Shown in pieces: positions 16,986-25,964 of a DNA stretch of 64,000 nucleotides. Position 1 is the stretch's first letter, and each line of letters starts with the position of its first letter. The notes beneath the pieces are model-generated. The model was given only the letters and a program-made list of their open reading frames with translations, made no database searches and was not told the origin of the DNA. Where the stretch lies: assembly GCF_036408855.1 (NCBI RefSeq), contig NZ_JAZGJQ010000009.1, positions 1 through 64,000 on the forward strand, given 5' to 3'. Source of the DNA: Olsenella_K absiana (lineage in GTDB: Bacteria; Actinomycetota; Coriobacteriia; Coriobacteriales; Atopobiaceae). A program made the translations under genes and the position numbers.

Positions 16986-17783
16986 CTAGCGCTTGGCGTC
17001 CATCTCGGCCATGTCGCCGAAGATCGGGGTCGGCATACCGAAGCCGCCGGAGACGTCCATGATCTGGCCCGTGGTGTAGGCCGCGTCGTCGCTTGCGAAG
17101 TAGGCGACGGCGGCCGCGATCTCCTCGGGCTTGCCCATGCGCTTGATGGGGATGTGCTTGAGGAAGAACTCGCGGAACTCCGGCGAGAGGTTGCCGGAGA
17201 CCGCCTCCGTTGCCGTCATGCCCGGGAGCACGGCGTTGCAGCGGATGTTGTCGCGCGCGCACTGCGTGGCGATGAGCTTGGTCAGGTAGTTGATCGCGGC
17301 CTTGCTCGTGCCGTAGGCGATCTGCGAGATGTCCGGTCGGATGCCGCCGACCGACGAGATGTTGACGATGCTGCCGCCGCCGGCCGTCGCCATGTGGGGG
17401 ATGACCGCCTGGGAGGCGAGGAAGACGCTCGCGAGGTTCATGTCCACCGTGCGGATGAACTCGTCGTACTCGGTCGTCTTGATGTCCTTGTCCTTCTGGG
17501 GGTTGGAGGTGCCGAAGTTGTTCACGAGGACGTCCACCCTGCCCTCGGCGGCGACGACCTCCTCCACCATGGACTCGTAGGTCTCGCGCTTGGAGGCGTC
17601 GTTGTAGACCGGGTGCACCGTGCAGCCCTCCTCGTTCAGCTCCGCGGCGCGCGCCTCGGCGCGCTCCATGTTGCGGGCGCCGAGGTAGACGGTCGCGCCG
17701 TCGCGCGCGAGGCGCTGCGCGCAGGCGAGGCCGATTCCCCTCGTCGCGGCGGTCACGATGGCGACCTTTCCGTTGAGGCTCAT
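16986..17783 (-). CDS. hdhA: Short-chain dehydrogenase closely resembling clostridial 7alpha-hydroxysteroid dehydrogenase
   Basis: This 265-residue classical SDR has the nucleotide motif TAATRGIG (11-18), NN-x-G in LVNNFG, and catalytic Ser144, Tyr157, Lys161 (IAYGTSK). As I recall the family, the match to 7alpha-HSDH of bile-acid-transforming clostridia runs the whole length. Shared stretches include an ETY-x-SMVE segment, EGR-x-DVLVNN, IPHM-x3-GGGSIVNIS, PDIS-x-IAY, RCNAVLPG and an ASDD-x-AY-x-TGQI ending. 7alpha-HSDH oxidises the 7alpha-hydroxyl of bile acids to 7-oxo forms. Start 17783 is set by AAGGGAG. The gene is solitary, so function rests on similarity; general 3-oxoacyl reductase activity is the main alternative. 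Confidence 0.75.
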   Translation of the reverse strand: MSLNGKVAIVTAATRGIGLACAQRLARDGATVYLGARNMERAEARAAELNEEGCTVHPVYNDASKRETYESMVEEVVAAEGRVDVLVNNFGTSNPQKDKDIKTTEYDEFIRTVDMNLASVFLASQAVIPHMATAGGGSIVNISSVGGIRPDISQIAYGTSKAAINYLTKLIATQCARDNIRCNAVLPGMTATEAVSGNLSPEFREFFLKHIPIKRMGKPEEIAAAVAYFASDDAAYTTGQIMDVSGGFGMPTPIFGDMAEMDAKR

Positions 17784-17971
17784 GACGGGCTCCCTTCTCG
17801 TTGGGGGCACTTGCGTTTTTGCAGGTGAGATGCCCTATATGTGTCTTGGCGAGCATGGTAGCACGCGCCGGGCGCCAGATAAACGAAGAATTTTAGAAGA
17901 ATAACGGTCACCGCCGGGCGGGCGCGCGGTTGAGGAGGGGCGGCCCGTCTGCTACACGCGGGGGCGGGCGC

Positions 17972-18928
17972 CTAGCGTGCCTTGGCGAGGAGGCTGCCGA
18001 TGCGGGACATGAACTCCGCGAGGAACCGCTCGACGTCCACGCGGACCGCGACCTCCATGGTCTTCTCCGGGTCGTTCAGCCGCCTCTCGTCGCCGATGGT
18101 GCGGCCGCGCGTGGCGCCCTCGATTTCGACCTTCATGTTGATGGGCAGGCACTCGACGAGCGTGGGGTCCAAGGCGACGGCGGCGGCCAACGGGTCGTGC
18201 AGGCCGCAGCCCCCGAGGTGCGGCGCGGTCGTCTCGTACGCCTTGATGTAGAAGTCCGTCATGTCCGCGTAGGCCTCCCCCGCCCGCGTGCCGAGCTGGC
18301 GCCATTGGCGCGTCTCGTCGTAGGTGAGCAGCGTCTGGTGGGTGACGTCGAGCCCGACCATGGTCGCGCGCACGCCCGAGCGGAAGACCTCGTTCGCGGC
18401 CTCGGGGTCCTGGCCGATGTTCGCCTCGGTCCAGGCGTTGACGTTGCCGGGCTGGGTCAGCGCGCCGCCCATGAGCACCACGCGGCCGATGAGGTCCTTG
18501 ACCTCGGGGTCCTTGTGCAGGGCGGCGGCAACGTTGGTCAGCGGGCCCGTGGGGACGAGGACGAGGTCTGCTCCGTACTCGTGCGCCGCGCGGACGATGA
18601 AGTCCACGGCCGGCACCTCCTCCGCCGTCCGGCGGGGCGCTGGCAGCTCGACCCCTCCGACGCCGTCGGGACCGTGGATCAGGGCGGTGGCCGCGCTCAC
18701 TCGGAAGCCTTCCGCGGCCTGGGCGTGCGGCTCGCCCCGGAAGACGGGGACCTCCGGGTGGCCGAGGAGCTCCGTCAGCGCGAGGCTGTTGCGGACGCCC
18801 TGCTCCAAGAGGACGTTGCCGTAGGTCCCGGTGATGCCGACGAGCTCCGCGTCGGGGCTGCCGAGCACGTAGGCGATGGCCAGCGCGTCGTCGATTCCGG
18901 TGTCGAGGTCGAGGATGATCTTCTTCAT
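17972..18928 (-). CDS. Inosine-uridine-preferring-type nucleoside hydrolase
   Basis: This 318-residue enzyme cleaves N-glycosidic bonds of ribonucleosides to base and ribose. The calcium-binding N-terminal signature is complete (ILDLDTGIDDALAI, Asp7, Asp9, Asp13, Asp14). Other family features are a GITGTYGN segment, PTGPLTNVAAAL, VLMGGAL with the asparagine-rich stretch NVNAWTEANIGQDPEAA, and the late GLHDPLAAA histidine-aspartate pair. ATG 18928 gives the family start; upstream in-frame codons are not conserved. It complements the nucleobase permeases and adenine deaminase in nucleoside salvage. Substrate preference is not predictable. Confidence 0.92.
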   Translation of the reverse strand: MKKIILDLDTGIDDALAIAYVLGSPDAELVGITGTYGNVLLEQGVRNSLALTELLGHPEVPVFRGEPHAQAAEGFRVSAATALIHGPDGVGGVELPAPRRTAEEVPAVDFIVRAAHEYGADLVLVPTGPLTNVAAALHKDPEVKDLIGRVVLMGGALTQPGNVNAWTEANIGQDPEAANEVFRSGVRATMVGLDVTHQTLLTYDETRQWRQLGTRAGEAYADMTDFYIKAYETTAPHLGGCGLHDPLAAAVALDPTLVECLPINMKVEIEGATRGRTIGDERRLNDPEKTMEVAVRVDVERFLAEFMSRIGSLLAKAR

Positions 18929-19120
18929 GTCAGGTTCGCCTTCCGTCTGCGTTTGCGGCGGCACTCCGTGCGTCCGGCGTACCGCTCACTGATTGCGTAC
19001 ATGTTAAGGCTGGCGGGGGCCGGGATGCCCCGAACGGCCGAGGCACTGAGAGGCCCTCTAAGGCCCCCGCGCCAGACCAATGGCCTGCGGGACCTTCTCC
19101 CCTCTGCGACGGTAGCGTGA

Positions 19121-19239
19121 GCAAATCGCTTTTATCCGACAAAAACTCGAAAAATTGTTCGGTAAAAGCGATTTGCCCACCCAGCAAAAGACGTTTTCCG
19201 GACAATTTTTGAGGAAATTGTTCGGAAAAAGCGATTTGC
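19121..19239. repeat. Compound palindromic repeat, AT-rich
   Basis: Two inverted repeats lie back to back in the otherwise GC-rich 439-base gap 18929-19367. The first (19121-19176) has imperfect 22-base arms beginning GCAAATCGCTTTTA and ending TAAAAGCGATTTGC. The second (19193-19230) pairs TTTTCCGGACAATTTTT with AAATTGTTCGGAAAAA and is followed by another copy of GCGATTTGC. The 9-mer GCGATTTGC thus occurs three times, once inverted. The rest of the gap shows no gene. It could be a REP/MITE-like element or a multi-site operator for the TMEM175-type gene downstream. Confidence 0.7.
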
Positions 19240-19367
19240 GTGGTGTACGTACCGCATTTGATGTGCACCGACGGGGGCCGGGGCCGGCCCGAGCGCTATC
19301 CTTACGAGGTGAATTGAGGGCAGGTGCCGACGGCTTGCCGGCGCCGTGTCAAGTGAGGGGCAGGTCC

Positions 19368-20099
19368 ATGGACAAGGGCCGCATGGAGGCGTTCAGCGAC
19401 GGTGTCATCGCGATTATCATAACCGTCATGGTTCTCGGCATCGGGGCGCCCGTGGGCGACGGGCTCTCGGACCTCGTCGGCGTCTTCCCGGCGCTCGGCG
19501 CCTACGCGCTGAGCTTCGTCGGCGTGGGCACCTACTGGAACAACCACCACCACCTGCTCAAGCTGGTGAGGCGCGTCGACGGCCGCATGCTCTGGCTCAA
19601 CCTCGGCTTCCTCTTCGTGCTCTCGCTCGTGCCGCTCGCGACGGAGTGGATGGAGAAGAGCGTCTTCTCCGCAATTCCCACGACCACCTACGTCGTGCTC
19701 AACGTGCTGCTCTCCCTCTCCTACATGGCGCTGGAGAGCGACATCCGCCACAGCATCGCGAGCGGCTGCTCGCGCAAGGCGCCGGAGGAGGTCGTGAGGC
19801 GCTCGACCATGAAGGAGAGGCTCACCCTGGTCGCGGAGGCGGCGGCCTTCGTCCTCTCGCTGGCGCTCCCCTCCTCGCACCTCGCGCTCGTGCCGCTGGC
19901 CCTGGGATATGCGCTCTGGATCGTGCCGGACATGCGCATCGTGCACCTGCTCGACTTCCTCGCGGATGCGGACGACGCCGCAGGCGTCGAAGTCGCGGAG
20001 GAGCCCGGCGCGAGCGCCGCGGGCGCAGGCGTAGTCGCAGGTGCGGACGCCGCCGCCGACGGCCTCGGGTCGGAGAGGGGCGGCGGCGCCGCGGCGTGA
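19368..20099 (+). CDS. TMEM175-family (DUF1211) potassium-selective channel-like protein
   Basis: This 243-residue membrane protein opens with the family hallmark RMEAFSDGVIAIIITVMVL, i.e. the R-x3-FSDG-x-x-AI motif of helix 1 that forms the potassium pore constriction in bacterial TMEM175 channels. Six hydrophobic segments follow, with the usual TYWNNHHHLL after helix 3. The C-terminal 45 residues are low-complexity Ala/Gly/Asp and probably disordered. GTGAGGGG lies upstream of ATG 19368. There is no clear operon link, although palindromic repeats precede it. Confidence 0.88.
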   Translation: MDKGRMEAFSDGVIAIIITVMVLGIGAPVGDGLSDLVGVFPALGAYALSFVGVGTYWNNHHHLLKLVRRVDGRMLWLNLGFLFVLSLVPLATEWMEKSVFSAIPTTTYVVLNVLLSLSYMALESDIRHSIASGCSRKAPEEVVRRSTMKERLTLVAEAAAFVLSLALPSSHLALVPLALGYALWIVPDMRIVHLLDFLADADDAAGVEVAEEPGASAAGAGVVAGADAAADGLGSERGGGAAA

Positions 20100-20218
20100 T
20101 AGGCTTGCACCACCCGCCCGCCGATGGGCTCGCCCCCGGCGGGCGCCCTCCCGGCGGGCGCGCGCAGGGTGCTCGGAACTGACGGGAGCGCGGCCTGGCC
20201 GCGCGGACGGGAGGGAAG

Positions 20219-22033
20219 ATGACAAACACGTTCTGCAGGCAGCCCCTCTGGGAGTGCAACGACCGGCTCGTGCGCGTGGCGCAGGGCCAGGAGCCGGCGG
20301 ACCTCGTCATCAGGCATGCGAGCCTGGTCTCGGTCCCCACCCACGAGATCCTCCCCGACACGGACATCGCCGTGGCCGCGGGCAGGGTCGCCTACCTGGG
20401 CGTCGGCGAGCACACGGCCGAGCACTGCATCGGAGAGGGGACCGTGGTCGTGGACGCGGGCGGCCTCTTCGCCACCCCCGGCTTCATGGACTCGCACATG
20501 CACGTGGAGAGCTCGATGGTGGGCGTCTCCGAGTACGCGCGCGCGGTCGTGCCGCACGGCACCGTCGGCGTCTACGCCGACCCGCACGAGTGCGCCAACG
20601 TCTGCGGCCTCGCCGGCGTGCGGGAGATGTTCAAGGACGCCAGGCGTGTGCCCCTCAAGGCCATGCTCACGACCCCCTCGTGCGTGCCTGCCGTACGCGG
20701 CGTCGAGGACACCGGTTCTTCGATCGACGCGGCCCAGGTCGCCGAGACCATGGGGTGGGACGACGTCGTGGGCCTCGGCGAGATGATGAACTTCCCCGGC
20801 ATCCTCTCCTGCGAGCCCAACGCGATCGACGAGGTCCGCGAGACCCTCAAGGCCGGCAAGTCCGTGACCGGCCACTACGCCGTGTCCGAGACCGACCGCG
20901 GCCTCAACGCCTACATCGCCTCCGGCGTCTCGTCCTGCCACGAGTCCACGACGGTCGACGACGTTGTCTCCAAGCTCCGCCTCGGCATGTACGTGCAGCT
21001 CAGGCAGGGCTCGGCGTGGCACAACCTGCCGAACTACCTGCCCGGCGTCCTCGCTTCGGGGGTCGACACGCGCCACCTCGTGCTCTGCTCCGACGACGAC
21101 CACCCCGCGACCATCGTCGGCGACGGGCACATGGACCTCATCCTGCGCCTGGCGGTGAGCCTCGGCTGTGACCCCGTCACCGCGGTGCAGATGTGCACGA
21201 TCAACTGCGCCGAGTGCTTCGGCATGGGCTCGGACCTTGGCAGCATCGCCCCGGGCAAGTGCGCCGACATCAACCTCGTCGAGGACCTGGAGAGCTTCCG
21301 CGTGCGCAAGGTCTTCATCGACGGCGAGCTCGTCGCCGAGGACGGTCGCGCCCTCTTCGACGTCGAGCCCTACGCGTGGCCGGACTTCATGACCCACACG
21401 ATGAACCTGGGCATCGACGTCACGCCCGAGACGTTCCGCTTCGAGACCGAGAAGCCCGACGGCTCGCGTGCCCGCGTGCGCGCGATCGGCATCGAGGCGG
21501 GCCAGACCCTCACCAAGGACGCCGTCGTCGAGGTCCCGGTGGAGGGCGGCCAGCTGCTCGCCGACCCCGCGCACGACGTCTGCAAGGTCTGCGTCTTCGA
21601 CCGCCACCACGGGGTGGCGGGCGTACACTCCGAGGGCTTCGTCACCGGCTTCGGCATCCATGGCGCCCTCGCGCAGACGGTCAGCCACGATGCTCACAAC
21701 CTGCTGGTAGTCGGCGACAACGAGGAGGACATGGCGCTCGCGGCGAGCACGCTCGCCGAGTGCGGCGGCGGCGAGGTGGCCGTCTCCGACGGGCGCGTCC
21801 TCGCCCTGGTGGAGCTGCCAGTCTGCGGCCTCATGAGCGACGAGCGCGTGGAGGTCGTGGCGGAGAAGGTCTCGCGCATGGAGGAGGCCTGGAGGGAGAT
21901 GGGCTGCTCCATGCCCTCGCCGTTCATGACCATGGGCGTCATGTCGCTCGCGTGCGTCCCCGTACTGCGGCTCACCAACCGCGGCTACGTGAACTGCCTG
22001 ACGTTCGAGATGGAGCCGCTCGAGGTGGACTAG
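20219..22033 (+). CDS. ade: Adenine deaminase (AdeC/Ade family)
   Basis: This 604-residue amidohydrolase-superfamily enzyme converts adenine to hypoxanthine and ammonia. Domains: an N-terminal composite beta-sandwich, a TIM barrel with the metal motif FMDSHMHVESSM, GEMMNFPG, histidines in GHYAVSET and SCHESTT, the catalytic aspartate region CSDDDHP, and the C-terminal adenine-deaminase-specific domain (GFGIHGALAQTVSHDAHNL when joined). The length matches the family. GGAGGGAAG directly precedes ATG 20219. It stands alone and ends at a very strong bidirectional terminator, and is functionally linked to the purine permease at 2.7 kb. Confidence 0.95.
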   Translation: MTNTFCRQPLWECNDRLVRVAQGQEPADLVIRHASLVSVPTHEILPDTDIAVAAGRVAYLGVGEHTAEHCIGEGTVVVDAGGLFATPGFMDSHMHVESSMVGVSEYARAVVPHGTVGVYADPHECANVCGLAGVREMFKDARRVPLKAMLTTPSCVPAVRGVEDTGSSIDAAQVAETMGWDDVVGLGEMMNFPGILSCEPNAIDEVRETLKAGKSVTGHYAVSETDRGLNAYIASGVSSCHESTTVDDVVSKLRLGMYVQLRQGSAWHNLPNYLPGVLASGVDTRHLVLCSDDDHPATIVGDGHMDLILRLAVSLGCDPVTAVQMCTINCAECFGMGSDLGSIAPGKCADINLVEDLESFRVRKVFIDGELVAEDGRALFDVEPYAWPDFMTHTMNLGIDVTPETFRFETEKPDGSRARVRAIGIEAGQTLTKDAVVEVPVEGGQLLADPAHDVCKVCVFDRHHGVAGVHSEGFVTGFGIHGALAQTVSHDAHNLLVVGDNEEDMALAASTLAECGGGEVAVSDGRVLALVELPVCGLMSDERVEVVAEKVSRMEEAWREMGCSMPSPFMTMGVMSLACVPVLRLTNRGYVNCLTFEMEPLEVD

Positions 22034-22080
22034 CCGGTACGGAGCCGGGCGCGGCGGCAAGGACGGGAAAGGTTGAGGAC

Positions 22081-22120
22081 GGGAGGCCCCCGTCGTCCGA
22101 TCGGACGACGGGGGCCTCCC
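22081..22120. terminator. Perfect 18-base-pair bidirectional terminator
   Basis: The arms GGGAGGCCCCCGTCGTCC and their exact complement flank a GATC loop, between the convergent ade and 3-hydroxyacyl-CoA dehydrogenase genes. Confidence 0.9.
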
Positions 22121-22193
22121 TCGTACAGGTCTACCGTGACGGCCGGCAGTTAGTGACGGTCACCAGTCGCGGGTGCCGGGACTTGCGAACGGC

Positions 22194-23138
22194 CTACTTC
22201 TTGCCGTAGTCGTAGAAGCCCTTGCCGGCGTTGAGGCCGAGCTCACCCTTGTCGATCTTCTCCTTGAGCCTGCTGACGATGCGGTACTGCACGGTCGACG
22301 GGTCCTTGGAGCGCGGGTCCATGATGCCGATGTTGTAGGCGGTCGTGAGGCCGACGATGTCGAGGATGCGGAATGGGCCGGCGGGGGCGCCGGTGCCGAG
22401 CGTCCAGGCGCGGTCGATGTCGATGGGGTCGCCGACCTCGTTGGCCCACAGCGCCTCGGCTGCGTTCAGGAACGGGACGAGCATGGAGTTGAGCAGGTAG
22501 CCCGGCTGCTCCTTGTTGACGCGAAGCGGGATCATGCGGATGGAGCTGGCGAAGGCGATCGTGGTCTCGAAGGTCTCGTCGCTCGTGCCGGCGTGGCGCA
22601 TGACCTCGGCGGTCGGGTGCGACCAGATCTCGTTGGCGAAGTGGAGGGCTCCGTACTTGGCGGGACGGCCCGTGGCCTCTGCGAACTGCGACGGCAGCAG
22701 CGTGGAGGAGTTGGTGACGACGAGGGTCTTCTCGGGGAGGTGCTTTGCGAGCTCCTCGTAGAAGGCGACCTTCTGCTCGACGCTCTCGGCGACGGCCTCG
22801 ATCACGAAGTCCGCGTCGCCGAAGGCCTCGTCCCAGTCGGTCGTGAGCTTGAGGTTCTTATAGGCCGCCTCGACCTTGGCCTTGGCCGCCTCGCAGCTCT
22901 CGGGGGTGACGTCCTCCTGGGCCATGAGGCCGTAGGCGTATGCCCTCGGGTCGGTCTTCATCGCGTCGAGCGTCTTGAGGTAGGTCTCGCGCAGGTAGTC
23001 GATCTTGGGCTTGCAGCGGCCGATGGAGCCCTCGCTGCGCAGCCAGATGGTCACGTTGTACCCGCTGTACGCGCTCTGGAACGCGATCTGGCTGCCCAGC
23101 ACGCCACCACCGGCTACGGTTACGTTCTTGATTTCCAT
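22194..23138 (-). CDS. 3-hydroxyacyl-CoA dehydrogenase family protein
   Basis: This 314-residue NAD-dependent enzyme has an N-terminal Rossmann fold (VTVAGGGVLGSQIAFQSAYSG) and a C-terminal helical dimerisation domain ending GLNAGKGFYDYGKK, the usual family close. Catalytic elements are Ser in NSSTLLPSQFA, the histidine in ALHFANEIW and a PGYLLNSMLVPFLNAA helix. It oxidises 3-hydroxyacyl-CoA (for example 3-hydroxybutyryl-CoA) or a related hydroxyacid; no other fatty-acid genes are adjacent. GAGGAGG supports the start at 23138. HFANEI replaces the more common HFxxPV, so the substrate may be non-standard. Confidence 0.88.
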   Translation of the reverse strand: MEIKNVTVAGGGVLGSQIAFQSAYSGYNVTIWLRSEGSIGRCKPKIDYLRETYLKTLDAMKTDPRAYAYGLMAQEDVTPESCEAAKAKVEAAYKNLKLTTDWDEAFGDADFVIEAVAESVEQKVAFYEELAKHLPEKTLVVTNSSTLLPSQFAEATGRPAKYGALHFANEIWSHPTAEVMRHAGTSDETFETTIAFASSIRMIPLRVNKEQPGYLLNSMLVPFLNAAEALWANEVGDPIDIDRAWTLGTGAPAGPFRILDIVGLTTAYNIGIMDPRSKDPSTVQYRIVSRLKEKIDKGELGLNAGKGFYDYGKK

Positions 23139-23343
23139 GCTGCCTCCTCTTGGGACCTCGTCCCGTCGTGGTTGTTACACCCTGCACGATACCCAGTGCG
23201 TGGCGCCGGCTTTCAGCGGGGCGCGCGGAGCGGTCGGGAAACGCCCGCAGGCGTTGAGTTATGGTCGCATCCGGCGTATGTCCACTTTGAGGTGGCGGGC
23301 ATCGCGGGACGCGTGGTGTTTGCCCCGCATTACCATCGATTGC

Positions 23344-24756
23344 ATGGATACCCAACATGACAACGCTACGGAGAAGTTCCGGCAGATGACCGAGGAGCCC
23401 ATCAGGCCCCTGATCCTCTCGCTCGCCGCCCCCTCGATCGCATCGAACCTCGTGACGAGCCTCTACAACCTGTGCGACACCTTCTTCGTGGGGTCGCTGG
23501 GCACCTCGGCGGAGGGCGCCATAGGCATCTCCTTCGTAGTCATGACCGCCATCCAGGCGGTGGGCTTCGGCATGGGGCAGGGCACCGGCAACGCCATCTC
23601 CCGCTACCTCGGCGCCAGGCAGCGGGAGCGCGCCTGCGTGATGGCGACCAACGGCCTCGTCTGGACGCTCGCAATCGGCGCCCTCATCGCGCTGGTGGGC
23701 AACGTCCTCATCGAGCCCATCTGCCGCCTGGCTGGCTCCACCGAGACCATCCTCCCCTATGCCAAGACCTTCGTGGGCATCATCCTGCTCGGCGCCCCCT
23801 TCATGTGCAGCTCGCTGATGCTCAACATGCAGCTGCGCTTCGAGGGGGAGGCGCTCCACTCCATGATCGCCATAGTCACGGGCGCCCTGCTCAACATCGC
23901 GCTCGAGCCGCTGCTCATCTATGGCGCCGGCCTCGGGATCGCGGGCAGCGCCATCGCGACGGTCGTCTGCCAGTTCGTGAGCTTCTCCATCCTCGTGTGG
24001 CAGATTCAGCGCGTGGGGATAACGCCGCTCTCGCCCAAGTGGCTGAGAAGGCCGACGCGCTCCGCGCTGAGGACGATAGTGAACGGCGGCCTCCCCTCCT
24101 TCGTCCGCCAGTGCATGCTCGGCGTGGCCACGACCCTCCTGAACGGCGCCGCTCGCCCGTTCGGCGACGCCGCGATAGCCGCCCTCGCCGTGGTGCAGCG
24201 GATCGCGGGCATCGGCAACTACGTACAGATCGGCATCGGCCAGGGCTTCCAGCCGGTGATCGGGTACAACTTCGGCGCCAGGATATACGGGCGCATCCGC
24301 GAGGGCTACCGCTTCTCCGTGGGGACGGCGTTCGTCGCCGTGGCCCTCATGGGTGTCTTCTCGTTCGCGTTCGCGCCGCAGCTCGTCGGCCTCTTCTCCA
24401 GCGACCCGGAGGTCATAGGGATCGGCACCCTCGCCCTGCGCGTCGAGAGCGTCACGCTCCCCATCACGGGCACCGCGATGATCACCAACTTCCTGCTCCA
24501 GACGATGGGGCGCATGTGGCGCGCGACCGTCCTCGGCGCCTGCCGGCTCGGCCTCGTCCTCGGTCCCGTCGTGCTCGTGCTGCCGCCCCTGCTCGGGCTC
24601 CTCGGCGTCCAGCTCGCCCAGCCGGTGACTGACGTCATCACCTTCCTGGTGGCGCTCCCCATGGCCGCCTCGGCCCTGCGCGACCTCGCAAGGGGCGAGC
24701 ACGAGGCCGGCGCCGGTAAGGGCGGCCTCGCGGAGGGTGAGCGCGAGGCCTGCTGA
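23344..24756 (+). CDS. MATE-family multidrug/metabolite efflux transporter
   Basis: This 470-residue protein has 12 predicted helices in two similar halves. MATE features include the opening PIRPLILSLAAPSIASNLVT, LYNLCDTFFVGSLGT in helix 1-2, GQGTGNAISRYLGAR, and in the second half GIGQGFQPVIGYNFGAR. It most resembles the DinF/NorM-like branch common in Firmicutes and Actinobacteria. It exports cationic drugs or metabolites with Na+ or H+. The ATG at 23344 lacks a strong ribosome site but gives the family N terminus; a second ATG 42 bases on is possible. A terminator follows. Confidence 0.9.
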   Translation: MDTQHDNATEKFRQMTEEPIRPLILSLAAPSIASNLVTSLYNLCDTFFVGSLGTSAEGAIGISFVVMTAIQAVGFGMGQGTGNAISRYLGARQRERACVMATNGLVWTLAIGALIALVGNVLIEPICRLAGSTETILPYAKTFVGIILLGAPFMCSSLMLNMQLRFEGEALHSMIAIVTGALLNIALEPLLIYGAGLGIAGSAIATVVCQFVSFSILVWQIQRVGITPLSPKWLRRPTRSALRTIVNGGLPSFVRQCMLGVATTLLNGAARPFGDAAIAALAVVQRIAGIGNYVQIGIGQGFQPVIGYNFGARIYGRIREGYRFSVGTAFVAVALMGVFSFAFAPQLVGLFSSDPEVIGIGTLALRVESVTLPITGTAMITNFLLQTMGRMWRATVLGACRLGLVLGPVVLVLPPLLGLLGVQLAQPVTDVITFLVALPMAASALRDLARGEHEAGAGKGGLAEGEREAC

Positions 24757-24788
24757 GCGCGGTACGGCTACGGTCTCCGTGGCGGCCT

Positions 24789-24820
24789 CCGCGGCGGGCC
24801 TGAGAACCCGCCCGCCGCGG
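24789..24820. terminator. Stem-loop terminator between MATE gene and convergent lipoprotein gene
   Basis: An 11-base-pair perfect stem, CCGCGGCGGGC / GCCCGCCGCGG, with a 10-base loop, lies between convergent genes. No T run follows in either direction. Confidence 0.75.
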
Positions 24821-24834
24821 GGCGCGTCCGTGGC

Positions 24835-25713
24835 CTACTGTGCGTTCGGCGAGTAGTAGTCGGACCCGATGTTGAAGCCCTGCACCTCGACCTTCACCGA
24901 GTCCGCCGCCTCGGAGATGTTGGAGTCAAGGTAGGCGTCGAACTTGACGGACTCCCCCGCACCCCAGGAGTTGGTGCTGGCGTAGGTCTCCCCGATGCGC
25001 GTGCCGCCTGCGTCGTAGACGCCGAGGACGAGGGAGACGTTGCTGTAGTCGTTCTCGGTCGTGTTGCTCACGGTCGCCTCGTACTCGTAGTTGCCGTATC
25101 CCGAGACGTCGACCTTCTCCCACGTGACGTCCGAGAAGAGGGACTGCATCGCCTCGACCTGCGTCTGCTGCGGACTCTTGACCGACTCGTCGATGGAGTC
25201 CGCCTTGACGCCGGGGATCGACACCTGGCCGCCGAGCGCCGACTGGTAGGATACCTGTCCCGTGCAGCGCCCGTAGACGCCGACGTACTGTCCCTCGACG
25301 ACGTGGTTGCCCTGTATCACCGCGGGGTCGAAGGTCACGTAGTAGACGTCCTGGTACCCGTCGACGCTCGTGGCGACCCTGAGTACCGTCTCGTGGTCGC
25401 CGTTCTCGACCACCTGCACGACCTTGCCCTCGAAGTGGAGCATCTTGTCCTTGTAGTCCTCCGGGCTACGGGCGACCGCCGCGTAGTCGGCGTCCTCGTA
25501 GTTCGCTGGGTCGAAGGGCTTCTCCTCCTCCTTGGAGCAGCCTGCGAGCGAGGCGATGGCGACGATGGCGGCCGCCACGAGGACGGTCGCGAGGGCGAGG
25601 GGGCCGCGACGCCTCCTGCGTGACCTCTCGTGCCTGCCGCTCCGGGCTCCTTGCGTTACTTCGGCGGTCGCTCCTGCCATCGGTGACACTGAAAGCATGA
25701 CGTCCTTATCCAT
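24835..25713 (-). CDS. Membrane-anchored lipoprotein with C-terminal FxLYD-like domain
   Basis: The 292-residue protein has an arginine-rich N terminus (SRRRRR), a hydrophobic signal helix (about 38-56) and a lipobox LAGC. The mature region starts with a charged KEEEKPFDP, followed by a TcdA/OB-like beta domain (YVTFDPAVI, then VEGQYVGVYGRCTGQVSYQ). A C-terminal immunoglobulin-like segment reads YEYEATVSNTTENDYSNVSL and AGESVKFDAYLDS, the FxLYD domain pattern found in secreted proteins. Function is unknown; a cell-surface role is likely. GGGGAGG precedes ATG 25713. The unusually long pre-signal segment (37 residues) may mean a shorter start is used. Confidence 0.72.
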   Translation of the reverse strand: MDKDVMLSVSPMAGATAEVTQGARSGRHERSRRRRRGPLALATVLVAAAIVAIASLAGCSKEEEKPFDPANYEDADYAAVARSPEDYKDKMLHFEGKVVQVVENGDHETVLRVATSVDGYQDVYYVTFDPAVIQGNHVVEGQYVGVYGRCTGQVSYQSALGGQVSIPGVKADSIDESVKSPQQTQVEAMQSLFSDVTWEKVDVSGYGNYEYEATVSNTTENDYSNVSLVLGVYDAGGTRIGETYASTNSWGAGESVKFDAYLDSNISEAADSVKVEVQGFNIGSDYYSPNAQ

Positions 25714-25964
25714 GGTCTGCCTCCCCTGCTCCCGCCGCGGCCTCGCCGCGGTCCTTGTCGCACATCGTAGGGAGGGAAGGCGGCTTGCCTGTCCTGCGGC
25801 GCGTACAGTACCGTTTATGGGTCAGGTCTTTCAGGGAGCTTGAATTGGCCTATGGTGGTCCGAAGTACGGCGCGAACGGTCGAGTCCGACGGGGTCGCAC
25901 GAGGTGGCGCGGACGCGCGCCTCGGGGCGCGCCCGGCGCGGCGCGCACGAGGCGAGGAGGCTCC

